Assembly: GCA_019155205.2 (NCBI GenBank)
Contig: JAHNZQ020003147.1
Span: 1,213,293-1,277,292 of the forward strand
Length of the DNA stretch: 64,000 nt
Origin: Gracilaria vermiculophylla
Taxonomy: Eukaryota > Rhodophyta > Florideophyceae > Gracilariales > Gracilariaceae
Direction of reading: 5' to 3'
The stretch's first letter is position 1, and every line of letters starts with the position of its first letter. The notes under the pieces are model-generated. The model saw only the letters and a program-made list of their open reading frames with translations, made no database searches and was not told where the DNA came from. Both the position numbers and the translations under genes were made by a program. Below, in pieces: positions 1 through 11,247 of this stretch.

Positions 1-680
1 GCATGTCAAGAAAGGTTGCGAGACTACGGTTTACGTTCCAGGAGCGCGAAAGGAATAAATGGATGGTGATACCTTAAGCAAGACATCGAACGTTGTCGAT
101 GGAAGTACTTGGGTGGCGAATGAGCGATTGAGCGGTGGAGCAAACAAAGAAAAACTTTCCATAAACATGGAGTATACTTTACCTAGGGTATTGAATACTG
201 TTTAAAGTGAGACATCTACTGCGATTGAAATTATGAAACCACAAACAAAAAAGATGGCATACGTGGCCACCAGCGCAACGAAAGGGGTTACACCTGCGAC
301 GCGCGTTCTTGCGCGTCGAACCGAAACCGTCGCCGGTCCGACATGTGCCAGGGCAGCGTACGCCCTGTTTGGCGCCCACGCAGAGCTCTCTCGTGTACAC
401 CTTCAACTACTTGCTACCGTGTCGCTGCCCGTCATACCAGCACCACTTCCGGCGCCATCCTTGCCCCACCCTTATCTAGCTCGTCCCTCTTCCCTGTCCC
501 CGCCCCGTTCCTCCCCCTTCCCCATCTCCCTCTCGCAGGTTCTTTCCCCTCTTCGTCACCTCGCTTCTAGCGACTCACGGTCTCTTCTGACTTCTGTCGT
601 TGTTTTCGTGTAACGCGGCTTTGCTGTTTGCGCCGTGTTCCTTTCTTCCTCTTTCATATCCCTCCTCCTTCTCAGTGAAA
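1..680. other. Intergenic / promoter region of the UBA-like gene
   Basis: No convincing coding sequence. Roughly 410-665 on the plus strand is strongly pyrimidine-rich (C/T runs), which suits a 5' untranslated leader or core promoter of the gene starting at 681. Short open frames here (for example 233-613) give Ser/Pro/Leu-rich translations with no family resemblance. Confidence 0.5.
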
Positions 681-3585
681 ATGGCCCCTGTCAGTATGGT
701 AAGCTATTTCCGATTTCTAATCGTTCCAGCTGCAGGACGGTGGTCTTTCTCTTTCCCATGAGAGTTGGTTTTCGCCATGGGCAGTCTCACACTGGAAATG
801 ATGCCGTTAAACGCTTATGACCAGACATGTTCACTAACTTTTTCTCCGTCGTCTCCCACGTTTGTCCTCGCGCTCTCATCTTCTTTCCATGCGCAACTTT
901 GGTTGTACACTGCCTCTGCATCCTCAGGGTTCCAGCACTACTTTAAAAGAAGGCTCCAATCCGCCTGTTGTCAAGCTTTCTCCGCTTGAAGAAGAGAAGA
1001 TTTCTCATATCATGGAAATCTGCAACGTCACCAGAGATGAAGCCATCCGGGTCTTGGATGCTTGTCACATGGACGAGACCATGGCCATCGAGCGATTCCT
1101 TAGTGGCAACGAGGTTTCGACATGGTCAGAAGTCTCCAAGAAGAAGAAGCCCACTCTTCACAGTCGATCTGGTTCTGGATCGAAAGGTGGCTGGAATTAC
1201 TCCCGTCAATCAGACCGAGACTGGGATCGGGATCGTCGCGACCGTGACCGCGACCGTCCGTCTCATAACGAAAATCAATCGCATATGAATGGCGTTCGCC
1301 GTGGTTCCCGACAGCACAATCAATACGCACATCATCCACGTGCTAAGGATTCGTATGCAGCAAAGAAGAGAACCCAGGATGTTGATGTCCCACAGGATGC
1401 CTCTGACACGGCAACATCTCAGACTGCGGGGACTGCATCCTCTGTGATCAAGAATCAGCCCAAGGACGAATCGAACACCGCTAACGGAGGTGACACTCGG
1501 CATTCCCCACAGATGAATCAACGGACTGATAGCAGCGCACAAGCGCTACATGAAGTCCCCGGATTGCCTTGGAATAAAGCCGGCAGTTCATCTCCTTCTC
1601 AACATGATTTATGGAAAGCTAAGCCAGTTGCCGTCGAAAGTCCAGCACCCGAGCCAGAATCCAAGCCTGCCCAGCACGAAGGGAAGTCTTCAAGCCCTGT
1701 GAGGGTTATTGATCCCGCTCCCAAACAACCCATTGCATCGGCATCGAATGTTAAACCTATTCTAAATTACGCAGCGGCTGCTGCAGTGGGAACGAGCCAC
1801 GAGAAATCTGTGACTCAAACTGAAAAGACTTCAGTTGCAGCGAGTTCTGTTTCCAAAGTTGGCGATGTAGAGCAACAAGAGACCGCGAAAGTTGACGAGG
1901 CTCCGGTTAGTGAAGGTGCCGAAGGTAAGAAAAGAAGAGATCGAGGATCACGGAAGTCAAGAGCACGGCATGAAAGAGAACGTCCAAGGCTCTACACAAC
2001 TACGCCTGTATTGATCCCTCCTGTGGAAGCACAACCATCTGAACCCGAGGAATCCGCACTAGACTCTAATCCTCAAAGGACTGAGAGCGCTATTTTGGAG
2101 ATACCAACTTCCTCCACAAGCGCTTGGGGTGTTTCGTCTCCAACAAGAGAGACCCCGTCTGATAAGCATTTGGATGAATCCTCTACAGCAATTGCAGTGG
2201 CTTCTGCGGCTGTGATAGGACCTGAACCGAACTCTGCGGACACTTTGAGCCTTCAATTCGGCTCTTTTGGTCTAGCTGGTCTAGATAGCGTGAATTGGTC
2301 TACAACAGATCAAAAGACGTCCGAACCCATGCCAAGCGCCTCTGTTGCAGTTGATCCTCCAGCGGTCACGGCTGTGCGAGAACCGTCTCCGCCCTCAACG
2401 ACCGCTACTACTGTTTCACCCACCCCTATCGTCCCGTCTTCGGTTTCTACATCTACGGCTGTTGTGCCACCGGCTAAGCTACCAGCTTCTACACCTCTCG
2501 ATGTTCCAGTCGCCATATCATCGGCACCAGAAGCCAGAACACAATTACCACCCCCCATGTCAGCGCCGATGTCATCTGGAACTGCTGCGACTGGATCCGG
2601 AATGTTTCCAATGCTTCAAATGGGGCATGGGGGAAGCTTTCCGGCTCCTAACTACCATAATCCGTACTTGGTTCCTTCACTTCACGGTTATTCTCCCGCG
2701 ATACCATCATATGACAATAATGGGGACCTTGGAAGCTCTAGAGCACCAAACCTTGGCCCACCTGGATCAATGCCTCTTTACGACCCTACTGCCCTTCCTG
2801 GTATGCAGACAGGGGCTGGGAAGTACGGAGCAATTCCAGGGTTGGGTGATATTGGTGCATTGCAAGGCGGTGTTCCAAGCGGCATGAACAAGGATGGAAT
2901 GCACGGTGGTAATTCGGAAGTGGATAAAACTGGAACCATCGGTTCGTCTGGACTTCCATCTGGGATGGATCCTCTTGCACCTCCATATCTTATGGCTGGT
3001 TATCCTTCCATGCAGTACCCTCTATATCCGTTCCCAACTGGTCCATATGGACCTCCTCCTGGAATGGCACCCGGACCGAGCCCTTTTCCGTATCCCACCG
3101 CAGGCCAGGTGTCATCCCAGGGCGGTCGAGGGGGCTTTGGGTTCGACGAGGCCAGTGTTGGTCTTGGTGCGAATTCCAGGAACGGCTCTGGATTGAGTGA
3201 AAGTATGTACACGCCGGGCGGGTATTTGAACACGTCGATGAATCACACAAACTCTCAGAAGAATCCTAACAATGGTGCGTACAAACCTGTGAGAGGAAAT
3301 CCTGGCAATAGTTTGGGTGCAATGGGAATGCCAGGAGGAATAGTACACGGTATGGCTTACCAGGACTACTCTGGGGGCATGCCAGGGGTAAGCAGCGGTG
3401 TCGTAAGCGGTGGGCCCGTTAGTTGGAATAACAGGCAGCCGAACAATGGGAGAGTGGATGCGGGGAATGGTCCGGGAATGAATCAAACCATGCACGGTGC
3501 ATCCCAGAATTCTAGTGTGTATGCGGCCGGACCTGGAGCGCCGAATGGCTATTGGAGTCACCAGCAGGGGGGTTACTATTCTTAA
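681..3585 (+). CDS. UBA/CUE-like domain protein, resembling plant GBF-interacting protein 1
   Basis: Two exons: 681-698 and 928-3585, giving 891 residues. Exon 1 is ATG plus five codons (MAPVSM), followed by a GTAAGC donor. The acceptor is CTCAG and the frame is kept. The alternative start at 862 lies inside the intron and adds 22 unlikely residues. Residues about 27-66 form a helical UBA/CUE-like module (EEEKISHIMEIC ... MDETMAIERFLSG), like the N-terminal ubiquitin-binding-type fold of plant GIP1 and animal UBAP2/Lingerer proteins. A basic Arg-Asp repeat follows near residue 100. The remaining ~750 residues are low-complexity: Ser/Pro/Ala/Gln-rich, then Gly/Met/Pro/Tyr-rich at the C terminus, as in RNA-granule or transcription co-regulator proteins. 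A role in RNP granules or as a transcription co-activator is inference. The domain call is good and orthology to GIP1 is moderate. Confidence 0.8.
699..927 (+). other. Spliceosomal intron (229 nt) after an 18-nt first coding exon
   Basis: The donor is ATG|GTAAGC at 699 and the acceptor CCTCAG ends at 927. A CTAAC branch-point-like motif lies at about 834-838. Splicing joins codon 6 to a GGT codon in phase 0 and places a well-contexted ATG (AAAATGG) at the start. Confidence 0.75.
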
Positions 3586-4560
3586 ACAAGGCGGCGTTTA
3601 CAAACGCAAATGAAGGGAACGTGATAACCGGCGCGAAGCGCTGTTGTATACAGGATCGCATTGTAAAGACTTCTGTTTAAAGGGGGAGACGAATTATAGC
3701 TATTCGTCTCCCAGAAGCTTACTCCCACTATCACCTTCTTTCGTGCATCGCGACTCTTATGGTGACGAGCGATATCGACTTGTGAGCTGCACACAATTCC
3801 GTGATGGATAAAGGTGTGTGTTTCGAGGAGTGCACAAAATGTTGCATTGCAGTCCTTCTACAGTCCTGTGTCGCTGTACAAACGCACGGATAACCACGAC
3901 AAGTTGGCGATTGGATGGGTGCGTCACTGTGTGAAAAGCCCGCCGCAGGGGTGGGTTTCAGCATCGGTGCGAAATAAGATAGTGTTCTGACTTGCAAGCA
4001 GTTTGCGTGAGACCGGAAATCCTACTATGAATGTCGAACAGTTCGAGACTTGTACACCTTCGGCGCAACCGGTTTCGTTGCGACTGACTACGTGATGAGG
4101 ATGAAGTACAAGAAGACACTAAGCGTGTTGGCTTGGGGCGGCGAAGCGCGAAGCACAGGGGCACTCTACAGTACCGATGACAGCGGCGCGCGGCTTTCCC
4201 AGCAGCGCTCGGCTCTCCCCGCAGCGCTCGGCTCTCTGTGCTGTGCAGTACAGCCAATTTGAGCGCGTATGAAGCGATGTCGCCCGGCTCGACCTGCAAC
4301 TGTTCGTTTCTCCGGGAGCACTAGCTACCTTAGCAGCCATCGTTGATCGGCGCAGCATCGTGCGCGGCACGCGACTCCCACTCGTATCCACTGTCTACGG
4401 CTAACTGCGCTTTCGGAGACGCTTCCTTATCTCCGTTCACATTATCAGCGTCTGCAAAAGTGGTTAAGCGCTTCCGATTCATATACGTGGGCACACACGC
4501 AAGGATACGCACCTGGCTCACGTTGCAGTTATTCGTTGCTGTGACCGAAGGCCTCCCGAA
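3586..4560. other. Intergenic, promoter side of folD
   Basis: No supported gene. A 16-bp direct repeat (GCAGCGCTCGGCTCTC-like, two copies) sits at about 4202-4236, some 330 bp before the FolD start. Open frames in 3731-4594 on both strands are short and overlap one another without family similarity. Confidence 0.5.
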
Positions 4561-5457
4561 ATGTCCGATGGCAACGCTCAACAGGCCGTCTTGATCAATG
4601 GAAAGGCCATTGCAGCAGAGATTCGAGCCGAAATCAAAGCAGACGTTGAGTCGCTCTCGCAGGTTGTGCCCGGGCTCGCCACTGTGCTTGTCGGAGAGCG
4701 AACTGATTCCGCGGTATACGTGAGGATGAAGATCAAGGCTTGCGAGGAGTGCTGCATGCGGTCAATTCACATGAAGCTCCCCGAAACAGCGAGCGAACAA
4801 GAAGTTCTTGACGTCGTGCGCCGACTCAACGACGATGATTCTGTTCATGGAATCTTGGTGCAGCTTCCGTTGCCTTCCCACATCAATGAAGAGCGTGTCC
4901 TCTCTTCCATTTCTATTGAGAAAGACGTGGATGGGTTCCATGTTGTCAACATTGGCAGACTTGCTATGAAAGGTCGGAACCCACTGTTTGTGCCTTGCAC
5001 TCCTCGGGGCTGTGTTGAGCTCTTGAAAAGGAGTGGTGTTGAGATATCCGGCAAGGAAGCTGTAGTCATTGGTAGAAGTAACATCGTCGGACTTCCAGTA
5101 AGCATGCTACTGATACACGAAAACGCTACCGTCACTGTCGCACATTCAAGGACACACGATCTACCTGGCGTCGTTCGAAGAGCAGATATCGTGATTGCTG
5201 CAGCGGGTCGCACAGAAATGGTAAAGGGGGATTGGCTCAAGCCAGGCTGTGTAGTCATAGACGTAGGGATTAACACCAAACCAGATTCTTCGAAAAAGTC
5301 TGGGTACAGGCTAGTCGGTGATGTTGATTATGAACAATGCAAGAAAGTTGCCGGTATGATTACTCCTGTGCCTGGGGGAGTGGGTCCCATGACGATTGCC
5401 ATGTTGCTCAGAAATTGCGTCGACGCAGCAATGAGAAAGGAGAGTAAAAAAGCATAA
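4561..5457 (+). CDS. folD: Bifunctional methylenetetrahydrofolate dehydrogenase / methenyl-THF cyclohydrolase (FolD)
   Basis: A 298-residue protein of normal FolD length with no N-terminal extension, so probably cytosolic. It oxidises 5,10-methylene-THF with NAD(P)+ and hydrolyses the methenyl product to 10-formyl-THF. The N-terminal catalytic domain has the family's Y-x3-K motif (Y53 and K57 in AVYVRMKIKAC) and the DVDGFH substrate loop. The C-terminal Rossmann domain has VIGRSNIVGLP (dinucleotide-binding loop), and the protein closes with the signature TPVPGGVGPMTIAML. It works directly alongside formate-THF ligase, whose gene is at 35966-37954 in this window. The start at 4561 is the first Met and aligns with family N termini. 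A (TC)n tract begins about 60 bp after the stop codon. Confidence 0.97.
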   Translation: MSDGNAQQAVLINGKAIAAEIRAEIKADVESLSQVVPGLATVLVGERTDSAVYVRMKIKACEECCMRSIHMKLPETASEQEVLDVVRRLNDDDSVHGILVQLPLPSHINEERVLSSISIEKDVDGFHVVNIGRLAMKGRNPLFVPCTPRGCVELLKRSGVEISGKEAVVIGRSNIVGLPVSMLLIHENATVTVAHSRTHDLPGVVRRADIVIAAAGRTEMVKGDWLKPGCVVIDVGINTKPDSSKKSGYRLVGDVDYEQCKKVAGMITPVPGGVGPMTIAMLLRNCVDAAMRKESKKA

Positions 5458-5513
5458 ATTACCAACTCCAAGCATTGTTTCTGCTTAGTTCCACGATCGA
5501 CGTTCAATGAATC

Positions 5514-5515
<2 letters not shown>

Positions 5516-5582
<67 letters not shown>

Positions 5583-5595
5583 TGTGTGTGTGTGT
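5516..5595. repeat. (TC)n then (TG)n microsatellite
   Basis: Uninterrupted TC dinucleotides from about 5516 to 5579, passing into TG dinucleotides to about 5595. It lies in the 3' flank of folD. Confidence 0.98.
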
Positions 5596-8423
5596 ATTGT
5601 GGGTACGTAAGTCTACGTTAATTCCTGCTTAACGCAGAGCGTCTCTGTTCAACCAACCGCTCTCTCGCCCGAAAGACCAGCACTCCTTCAGGCCACTTTC
5701 TCATGATACCTTATCACAAACCGATAATTTGCGGCGTTCAATCGATTCCCCGTGGCCAGTATACTTTATTATCCTAAAACGTGCTGCTCTCCGTTGAACA
5801 CCCGACCGCAGATCCGTTTCGCTTCCCAAACGAGGGAAGTCAGGCACACCACGTGAACGCGGATCTCTTGTGCCCTAAATCGTTTCAGTTCTTGATTCTG
5901 TTGGGAGCAATGTTACCGAACAATCACTGAAATTATATAGGCATATGTTCTTCTTCCATAATGTGGGCACGTATTACTACTTTCTGAAACAATGAAAGAC
6001 TGTCAAAGATATTTCTCTCTTTTCCGAGGAAAGCGTCCTTCCCGGAGATAGCAACAGTGGCTCTCACACTGTTGTCAAGTTTTCTCGCACACATGTAAAC
6101 GCTTGTGGGCACTGATCACGGACACGTCGATTTAAAAGCACACACCGTGGCTGCAAGTTAATGCAGTCATTTTCACTGAGAGCGCATCCATTTTAGTCTC
6201 ACAGGACTGTGCAGTGGATCTATTCCATGGAGGTCTGATACGGATCTTGGCGTGCATTGAAATTTAAACGCTCCGTGACAGGTAGTGAAGGTTGACAGAC
6301 TAGGAAGTTCTCGTCTTAAGGGAAGCCCCTTCGATCGGAAGATCTGATAGAAGAGGAGAAGGACCAACGACTGAGGACTCCTCCTGATGTTCGTTCTGTT
6401 GCTCCTGCTGGCGCGATATAGCATAGCGTTTTGTTCATCATTTGAAAACGAGGGTTTTCGCACATGCTTTACGGGAGAAAAACAGCGCTAGCCTTTGAAT
6501 TTAGGAAACCCCATACTAATCTCCAGAATGACACTTTAAACAGTGCTATCTCTTTTCACAAGGTTTGGTGTTTCCTTCACCAAGTCTTAATTCCGAAACT
6601 TTGCAACTAATCGTAATTCACTCGTGATATGACTGGAAAGTCCAGAGTTTGAGTGAGCTCTATAAACCAGCATGAGAGAGCAATGAAAGCATGGGGTCGT
6701 CGGCATATATCAGGTCAAATGGGGCTTTAAACATGTTATTTTTGATGGCGCTTTAACGTGACAAAACGTTCAAGAATCGCTTCGTTTGGATGCCTGCAGC
6801 TCTCGCTAAAACCTTGCTATTGCTTTCGGACAGATGCTAATGACGCGTAGTGGGCCTCACAGAACGTCGCCTCCACCGAACAATCAGGGGGGGTAGACTG
6901 CTTCCGAGGATACCGTTGAAATGCGATCTCTTTCACAACTTACAATCGCACATTGCCAAGTTTCAGAAAGTCATCGGAGGCAAATCCATCGTTAAACAAA
7001 AATACTCCCTTGCTCGCGCATCGTTTACGTGATTAGCGCCCTTCCAAATATCTACTAGCAAAGGTCTGGTCGCTCTAATTCTGTGGAGCGCGGAATGAAA
7101 TTGGTTGTCGTAAACTATGCTTCTCTCCAACGCGCTACTCCGCGGTCCCATGTTGTGCTGGAAATGAATGCAAGAGAACACGTGTGTGTATGTATCAAGG
7201 GGGCGCGGGCTGCAGAAGTAGTACGAGAGGCACTTGGTCCGTTTCTCTTTTGTTGCACCAAACCTACTTCCAATAAGTTATTACACAGGCGTTGGAGGAG
7301 TTTATTTTGAGTCATATCGGATTGTTTTTGTCGACATGTTGTCCCCAACGCGTTTTCATCGGGCCCTTTTGCATACCAGATTGGGGAAGCACACGCAAAG
7401 GGTTGTGGACAGAAAAAAATAGATTGGTTATTATTTTGTAGGACGCTGAGTAATGTCAGAGCGTGACGAGACCACAAAATCGGACAAGACAGTTTTACCC
7501 TGTTCGCCCTGCGGACGACAGGGTATCGTCGGTCCGAAGCACAATCGTGGCACAGCATTGAGCCCTACACATAGCTGCATCGATGGAGCGTGCTCGGGTG
7601 CTATGCGGGCAGGGACAGGGACCGCAACGAAAGTGGCTGGTCCGTTTCGGGCAAAGTGTCCGCTGCGAGCCCCCCATCCCCTCCCAGCGAGTTCCCCAAG
7701 GCATTGGTGAGAAGCATAAAGTACGTTACCGGGGCTCCATGAGAGGAACACATGTGCTACTATACATGGGCGCGCAACGTTTCTTGCAGACGAGGGGGTG
7801 TGCGAAAAGCTCATGTAGCCGTTGCACATGTTTGCACATCGCTTGTCCCTGTTCTACACGCACTGGCGTCTTTACTCGGGAAGAGTACGGTGTGGGGTGA
7901 TTGTGGGACAAACTATGAAGAAAGACTGCCGCGCATGTTACCTGGCCTCCTGCGCGGGGGGGAGAAGAACGAATGCGCGCTGAAGTTGTGGGCCATTGCT
8001 GAGAGAAAAGGGCAGCACTAGCTACAGCGGACGGGTACAGGTAACGGCGGCAGACGGCAAGGAACGAGAAGCACCATGAGACGGACAGCGGTGACGGTGC
8101 CCGAGGGTGCGCCGGGGAAATCCATCGATGCGTCTGCCCGCGCAACGAATTAAAACGCAGCATGGCGGTCAGTCCCGAGGGCAACTGATTTGTGCGCTTT
8201 CTGGAGAGTAGAAACTGTGAATTGCAGATCTCGCGGATGCACGTCGTGCACACAGCTTGCGGGCGCGGGAGGTGTGCGAGCTCGGTTGAGGTGCGGTGCG
8301 CTGGGACTGCGGTTGCGCTCTTCGTCCGCAAAACGGGCTGCGCAGCGGTGAGCTGGGGCGTTTGCGCTGCGGCGGGGCACGTTTGCGGGGGAACGGAAAG
8401 AGCGCCGACAGAGGTTTCAAGGT

Positions 8424-8444
8424 TTCTCTCTCTCCCTCTCTCCC

Positions 8445-8498
<54 letters not shown>
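8424..8498. repeat. (TC)n microsatellite with CCC interruptions
   Basis: TC dinucleotides with a few TCCC interruptions in the first half and a pure run to 8498. It is in the same orientation as the tract at 5516 and lies about 330 bp downstream of the WD40 gene stop. Confidence 0.98.
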
Positions 8499-8500
<2 letters not shown>

Positions 8501-8828
8501 GGAGAGAAGACGTCGAAGGGGGTATGAGAACAGCTCACGTGCACTATTTGCACAACAAGCGCGGCTGTTGGCGACGTGCAGAAAAGAAATAAAATGTGTG
8601 CGAGATCGGACGGCAGCGCTCAAATAAGTCACAGACACAGCAACGAGTGCACGTCGGCTGCACCGGTGTTCTCAGCATCTGTGCCTTACACACTGGCACG
8701 GCGAATGAATCTTCCATGTGGTCCTAAGGTAAACAAAAACGCCCAGCGTGCATCTTTTGTTTACGAAGCTGTACAAGCAAGTACGACGGCGTTTGCGTGT
8801 ACCACCACCAGCTGCTTCCCCGTCAACC

Positions 8829-10685
8829 TCACAGCATCAAGTCATTCACCAGCGATGTGTTTCGTCGCTCGTACTCCAGCAGGCTCGAGTACGTGCGGTC
8901 GCTCACTGCAATGAACAGCGACTCGGCGCACGGCGTGGGCGCAATGCCGGCGATTTCTCCGAACAGGTCGATTTCCTGGCACGTGTCGAACTCGCCGCGG
9001 TTCACGTCGAATATGTGCACGTAGTCTCGAGCTTCGGCCATGAACATGAACTGCCCGCACGACGAAAACCGCAGCGAGCGCACGGCCCCCAGCCGCGCCC
9101 CCAGAATGCTCAGAGACTGCGACATGTTGCGAACGTCCCACACTCGACAAGTTTGGTCCTGCGACCCGGTGGCAAGCAGCCTTCCGCTCGGATGCCACGC
9201 CGTCGCAAACGAAAAGTCTTCGTGCCCGCGCAACTGCGTGATGCGCTCGCCAGAATCGCCGTCAATCACCTGCACCAGCTTGTCATCGCCCGCCACCGCA
9301 ATCATCTTGCCCGCCGGCCGCCTCGTGGCGTGGTTCACCGGCTTTTGGAAGCGGAACGCACACGTGCGCTGAAAAGTGTTCTTGTCAAACGTGCGCACAA
9401 AGCAGTCATTGTTACTCGCAATGATGGTGTCCTCGTAAATGTCGATCGCATTCGTGATTGCGTTGTCGTCGTACGTGATGCGGTTGTTGTGCACAACGGT
9501 GCCACTCTTCACGTTCTTCGCGATGACCTCGCCGTAGAAGCCGCCGGCGATAACCAGGTCATCCTTCGCAGTGAGCGTCGATATCTGCACCAGCAGGCCG
9601 AGGCCGTCCGGCCCGGACGTCGTGGAGCCGCTGAGGTCCAGCACCTTGGACTTGCGCTTGGCGCACGCATCCCAGTGCACGATGACGCCCTCATGCATGA
9701 CGTACACGTCATGTTTGCTGGTCGCCCACGCAAGGTTGCGCAGTTGAAAATGGATAATGTTACACTTGACCTTGCGCGTGTTCTTGTAAAAGTCATAGAA
9801 CCGAGCGTCCTTCTTCGGCTCCTTGACCAGCGCCTCGGTGCTCTCCGACGAGTCGCGGCGCACGTTCTCGCGCAGCCGCGTGGCGCGGTAGTCGTCCCTG
9901 GTGAATTGCAGGTTGTCCCACGGAATGCCCTGCACGTCGATGCCCTGCGCCGCCATCTCTGCCGTGATGTCGTCGGAGTTCATGGGGTCGGAGCGGGAGT
10001 CGGCGTGCGAATACGGAGCAGAGGCGGGCTTGCGGCGGGAACTGGCCGACGAAGCACAGCCGCGACAGTCAGCCGTGCGCCGACAAGCATGGCCGTCCAA
10101 GCAGTCCAAGTCGTTGTCTTCATCCGACGGCAACGAGTCGTCTTCAGAGGAAGCCGAGGCGCACTCGCCTGACTCCTTACTCCAGAGTAAGGAGTCGGGC
10201 GGTGCGGCGGTGGCCGCCACGGCGGCAGCATGCGAGGCAGCGCTGCAGTTGCACACGTATTGCACGGCTCGGCGCGAGCGACGTTTTGTGGGCAGCGGAG
10301 GCCTCAATTGGTAAGGCGCGGCAACTAGGGCTGCGACGGGGGACTGCAGGCCGTTGCAGGCGGCGTAGCAGTGCGAGCGGGGGGCATGAACGGCGGAGGA
10401 GGCGCGGTGCAGGTCGCCGAGGGCGCCGCACGGGGCGCAAGTGGTGAGATCGGGGACGGAGGTGTGCGGGTGGTCGAAGGCGGCGTGCTCAAAGGCGCCC
10501 CAGCGGAAGTAGTCGAAGGAGTGGTCGTCGGCCCGGGGGGGGGGCGGGGGGGCGGGAGCGGCGCGAGACTCGTGCGGCTGCACGCTGGGCAGGTGCACGA
10601 CGTCGGGGAAGACGGCACAGGGGGGGTGGAGCGCCGGCTTGGGGGGAGGGATGGACTGGGGACGGCGAGGCGACGGGGCGTCCAT
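8829..10685 (-). CDS. WD40-repeat protein of the conserved fungal/plant C2A9.03-like family
   Basis: 618 residues from the ATG at 10685 (context GCGCCATGG). The frame stays open upstream to 11081, but that part is Arg/Ala-rich promoter translation. Residues 1-234 are Pro/Ala/Ser-rich and probably disordered. From about 235 to the end is a conserved core beginning MAAQGIDVQGIPWDNLQFTR, a signature of the uncharacterised WD-repeat family that includes S. pombe SPAC2A9.03 and plant homologues. WD-type blades are clear, for example GHEDFSFATAWHPSGRLLAT followed by SQDQTCRVWDVR. The C terminus is a conserved EYERRNTSL segment. Molecular function is not established for the family; a scaffold role is inference. 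Family recalled from memory. Confidence 0.88.
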   Translation of the reverse strand: MDAPSPRRPQSIPPPKPALHPPCAVFPDVVHLPSVQPHESRAAPAPPPPPRADDHSFDYFRWGAFEHAAFDHPHTSVPDLTTCAPCGALGDLHRASSAVHAPRSHCYAACNGLQSPVAALVAAPYQLRPPLPTKRRSRRAVQYVCNCSAASHAAAVAATAAPPDSLLWSKESGECASASSEDDSLPSDEDNDLDCLDGHACRRTADCRGCASSASSRRKPASAPYSHADSRSDPMNSDDITAEMAAQGIDVQGIPWDNLQFTRDDYRATRLRENVRRDSSESTEALVKEPKKDARFYDFYKNTRKVKCNIIHFQLRNLAWATSKHDVYVMHEGVIVHWDACAKRKSKVLDLSGSTTSGPDGLGLLVQISTLTAKDDLVIAGGFYGEVIAKNVKSGTVVHNNRITYDDNAITNAIDIYEDTIIASNNDCFVRTFDKNTFQRTCAFRFQKPVNHATRRPAGKMIAVAGDDKLVQVIDGDSGERITQLRGHEDFSFATAWHPSGRLLATGSQDQTCRVWDVRNMSQSLSILGARLGAVRSLRFSSCGQFMFMAEARDYVHIFDVNRGEFDTCQEIDLFGEIAGIAPTPCAESLFIAVSDRTYSSLLEYERRNTSLVNDLML

Positions 10686-11106
10686 GGCGCGGCAGCGGGG
10701 GGGGCGGCGGTGGCGGCGGTGGCGGCGGTGGCGGTGGTGGCGGCGGCGGCGGAGGGAAGGGAGGGAGAAGAGCGCGAGGGCGAGGGCGCGGAGCGGAGGC
10801 GGCGGCGCAAAGAGGCGGGACGCGAGCGCGGAGAGCAAAAAGGCAGCCAACGCGGCGGCAGCGTGGAGGCGCGAGCTGGAAAAAAGCGCCAGGCGGCGCG
10901 CACAGCGCGCACAGCGCGCGCGTGGGTGGCGTGTTGCATTGCGCATGTGCAGCGGACGCGCGCGCACGTGCGCCGCCGTGTCCGCCCCGCCCACCGCCGC
11001 ACCGCTGACACGCGCCCGCCGCCCGTTTACCTTCGCCCGCCCGCCACCCGCCCCGCCCGCCGTCCCGCCCCGCCCCCTCACCGCGCGCTCACCTCTTCCC
11101 CCCCCG
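10686..11106. other. GC-rich promoter block between the XPRT-fusion and WD40 genes
   Basis: Extremely G/C-rich, with CGG/GGC trinucleotide runs near 10700-10760. Both flanking genes are on the minus strand, so this holds the 3' end of the upstream gene and the promoter of the WD40 gene. Long open frames in several phases are Arg/Ala/Gly strings and are not accepted as genes. Confidence 0.55.
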
Positions 11107-11211
11107 TCAGCCGCTCCCCCACGTCAGCCGCTCCCCCACGTCGTCCAGCCCCTGCTCCCGCTCCGCCCTCGTCTCCCCCCCGCCCTCGTCCCCCTCCTCG
11201 TCCTCGTCCCC

Positions 11212-11247
<36 letters not shown>

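Larger units (their letters stand above)
5458..8828. other. 3.4-kb gene-free region between convergent folD and WD40 genes
   Basis: I find no protein family, tRNA or rRNA here. It starts with a (TC)n/(TG)n microsatellite and ends near a second (TC)n tract. The central part (about 5900-7050) is A/T-richer than its flanks. A hairpin with 7-bp arms TACCCTG/CAGGGTA spans about 7495-7531. Open frames such as 6173-6463(-) and 7726-8331(-) have no recognisable domains and unconvincing composition. A multi-exon or non-coding transcript cannot be excluded. Confidence 0.5.

Noticed and set aside
862..927. ATG at 862 as the start of the UBA-like gene
   Set aside because: It lies between a good donor (699) and acceptor (927) and adds 22 residues unlike any homologue, while an ATG exon at 681 fits in frame.
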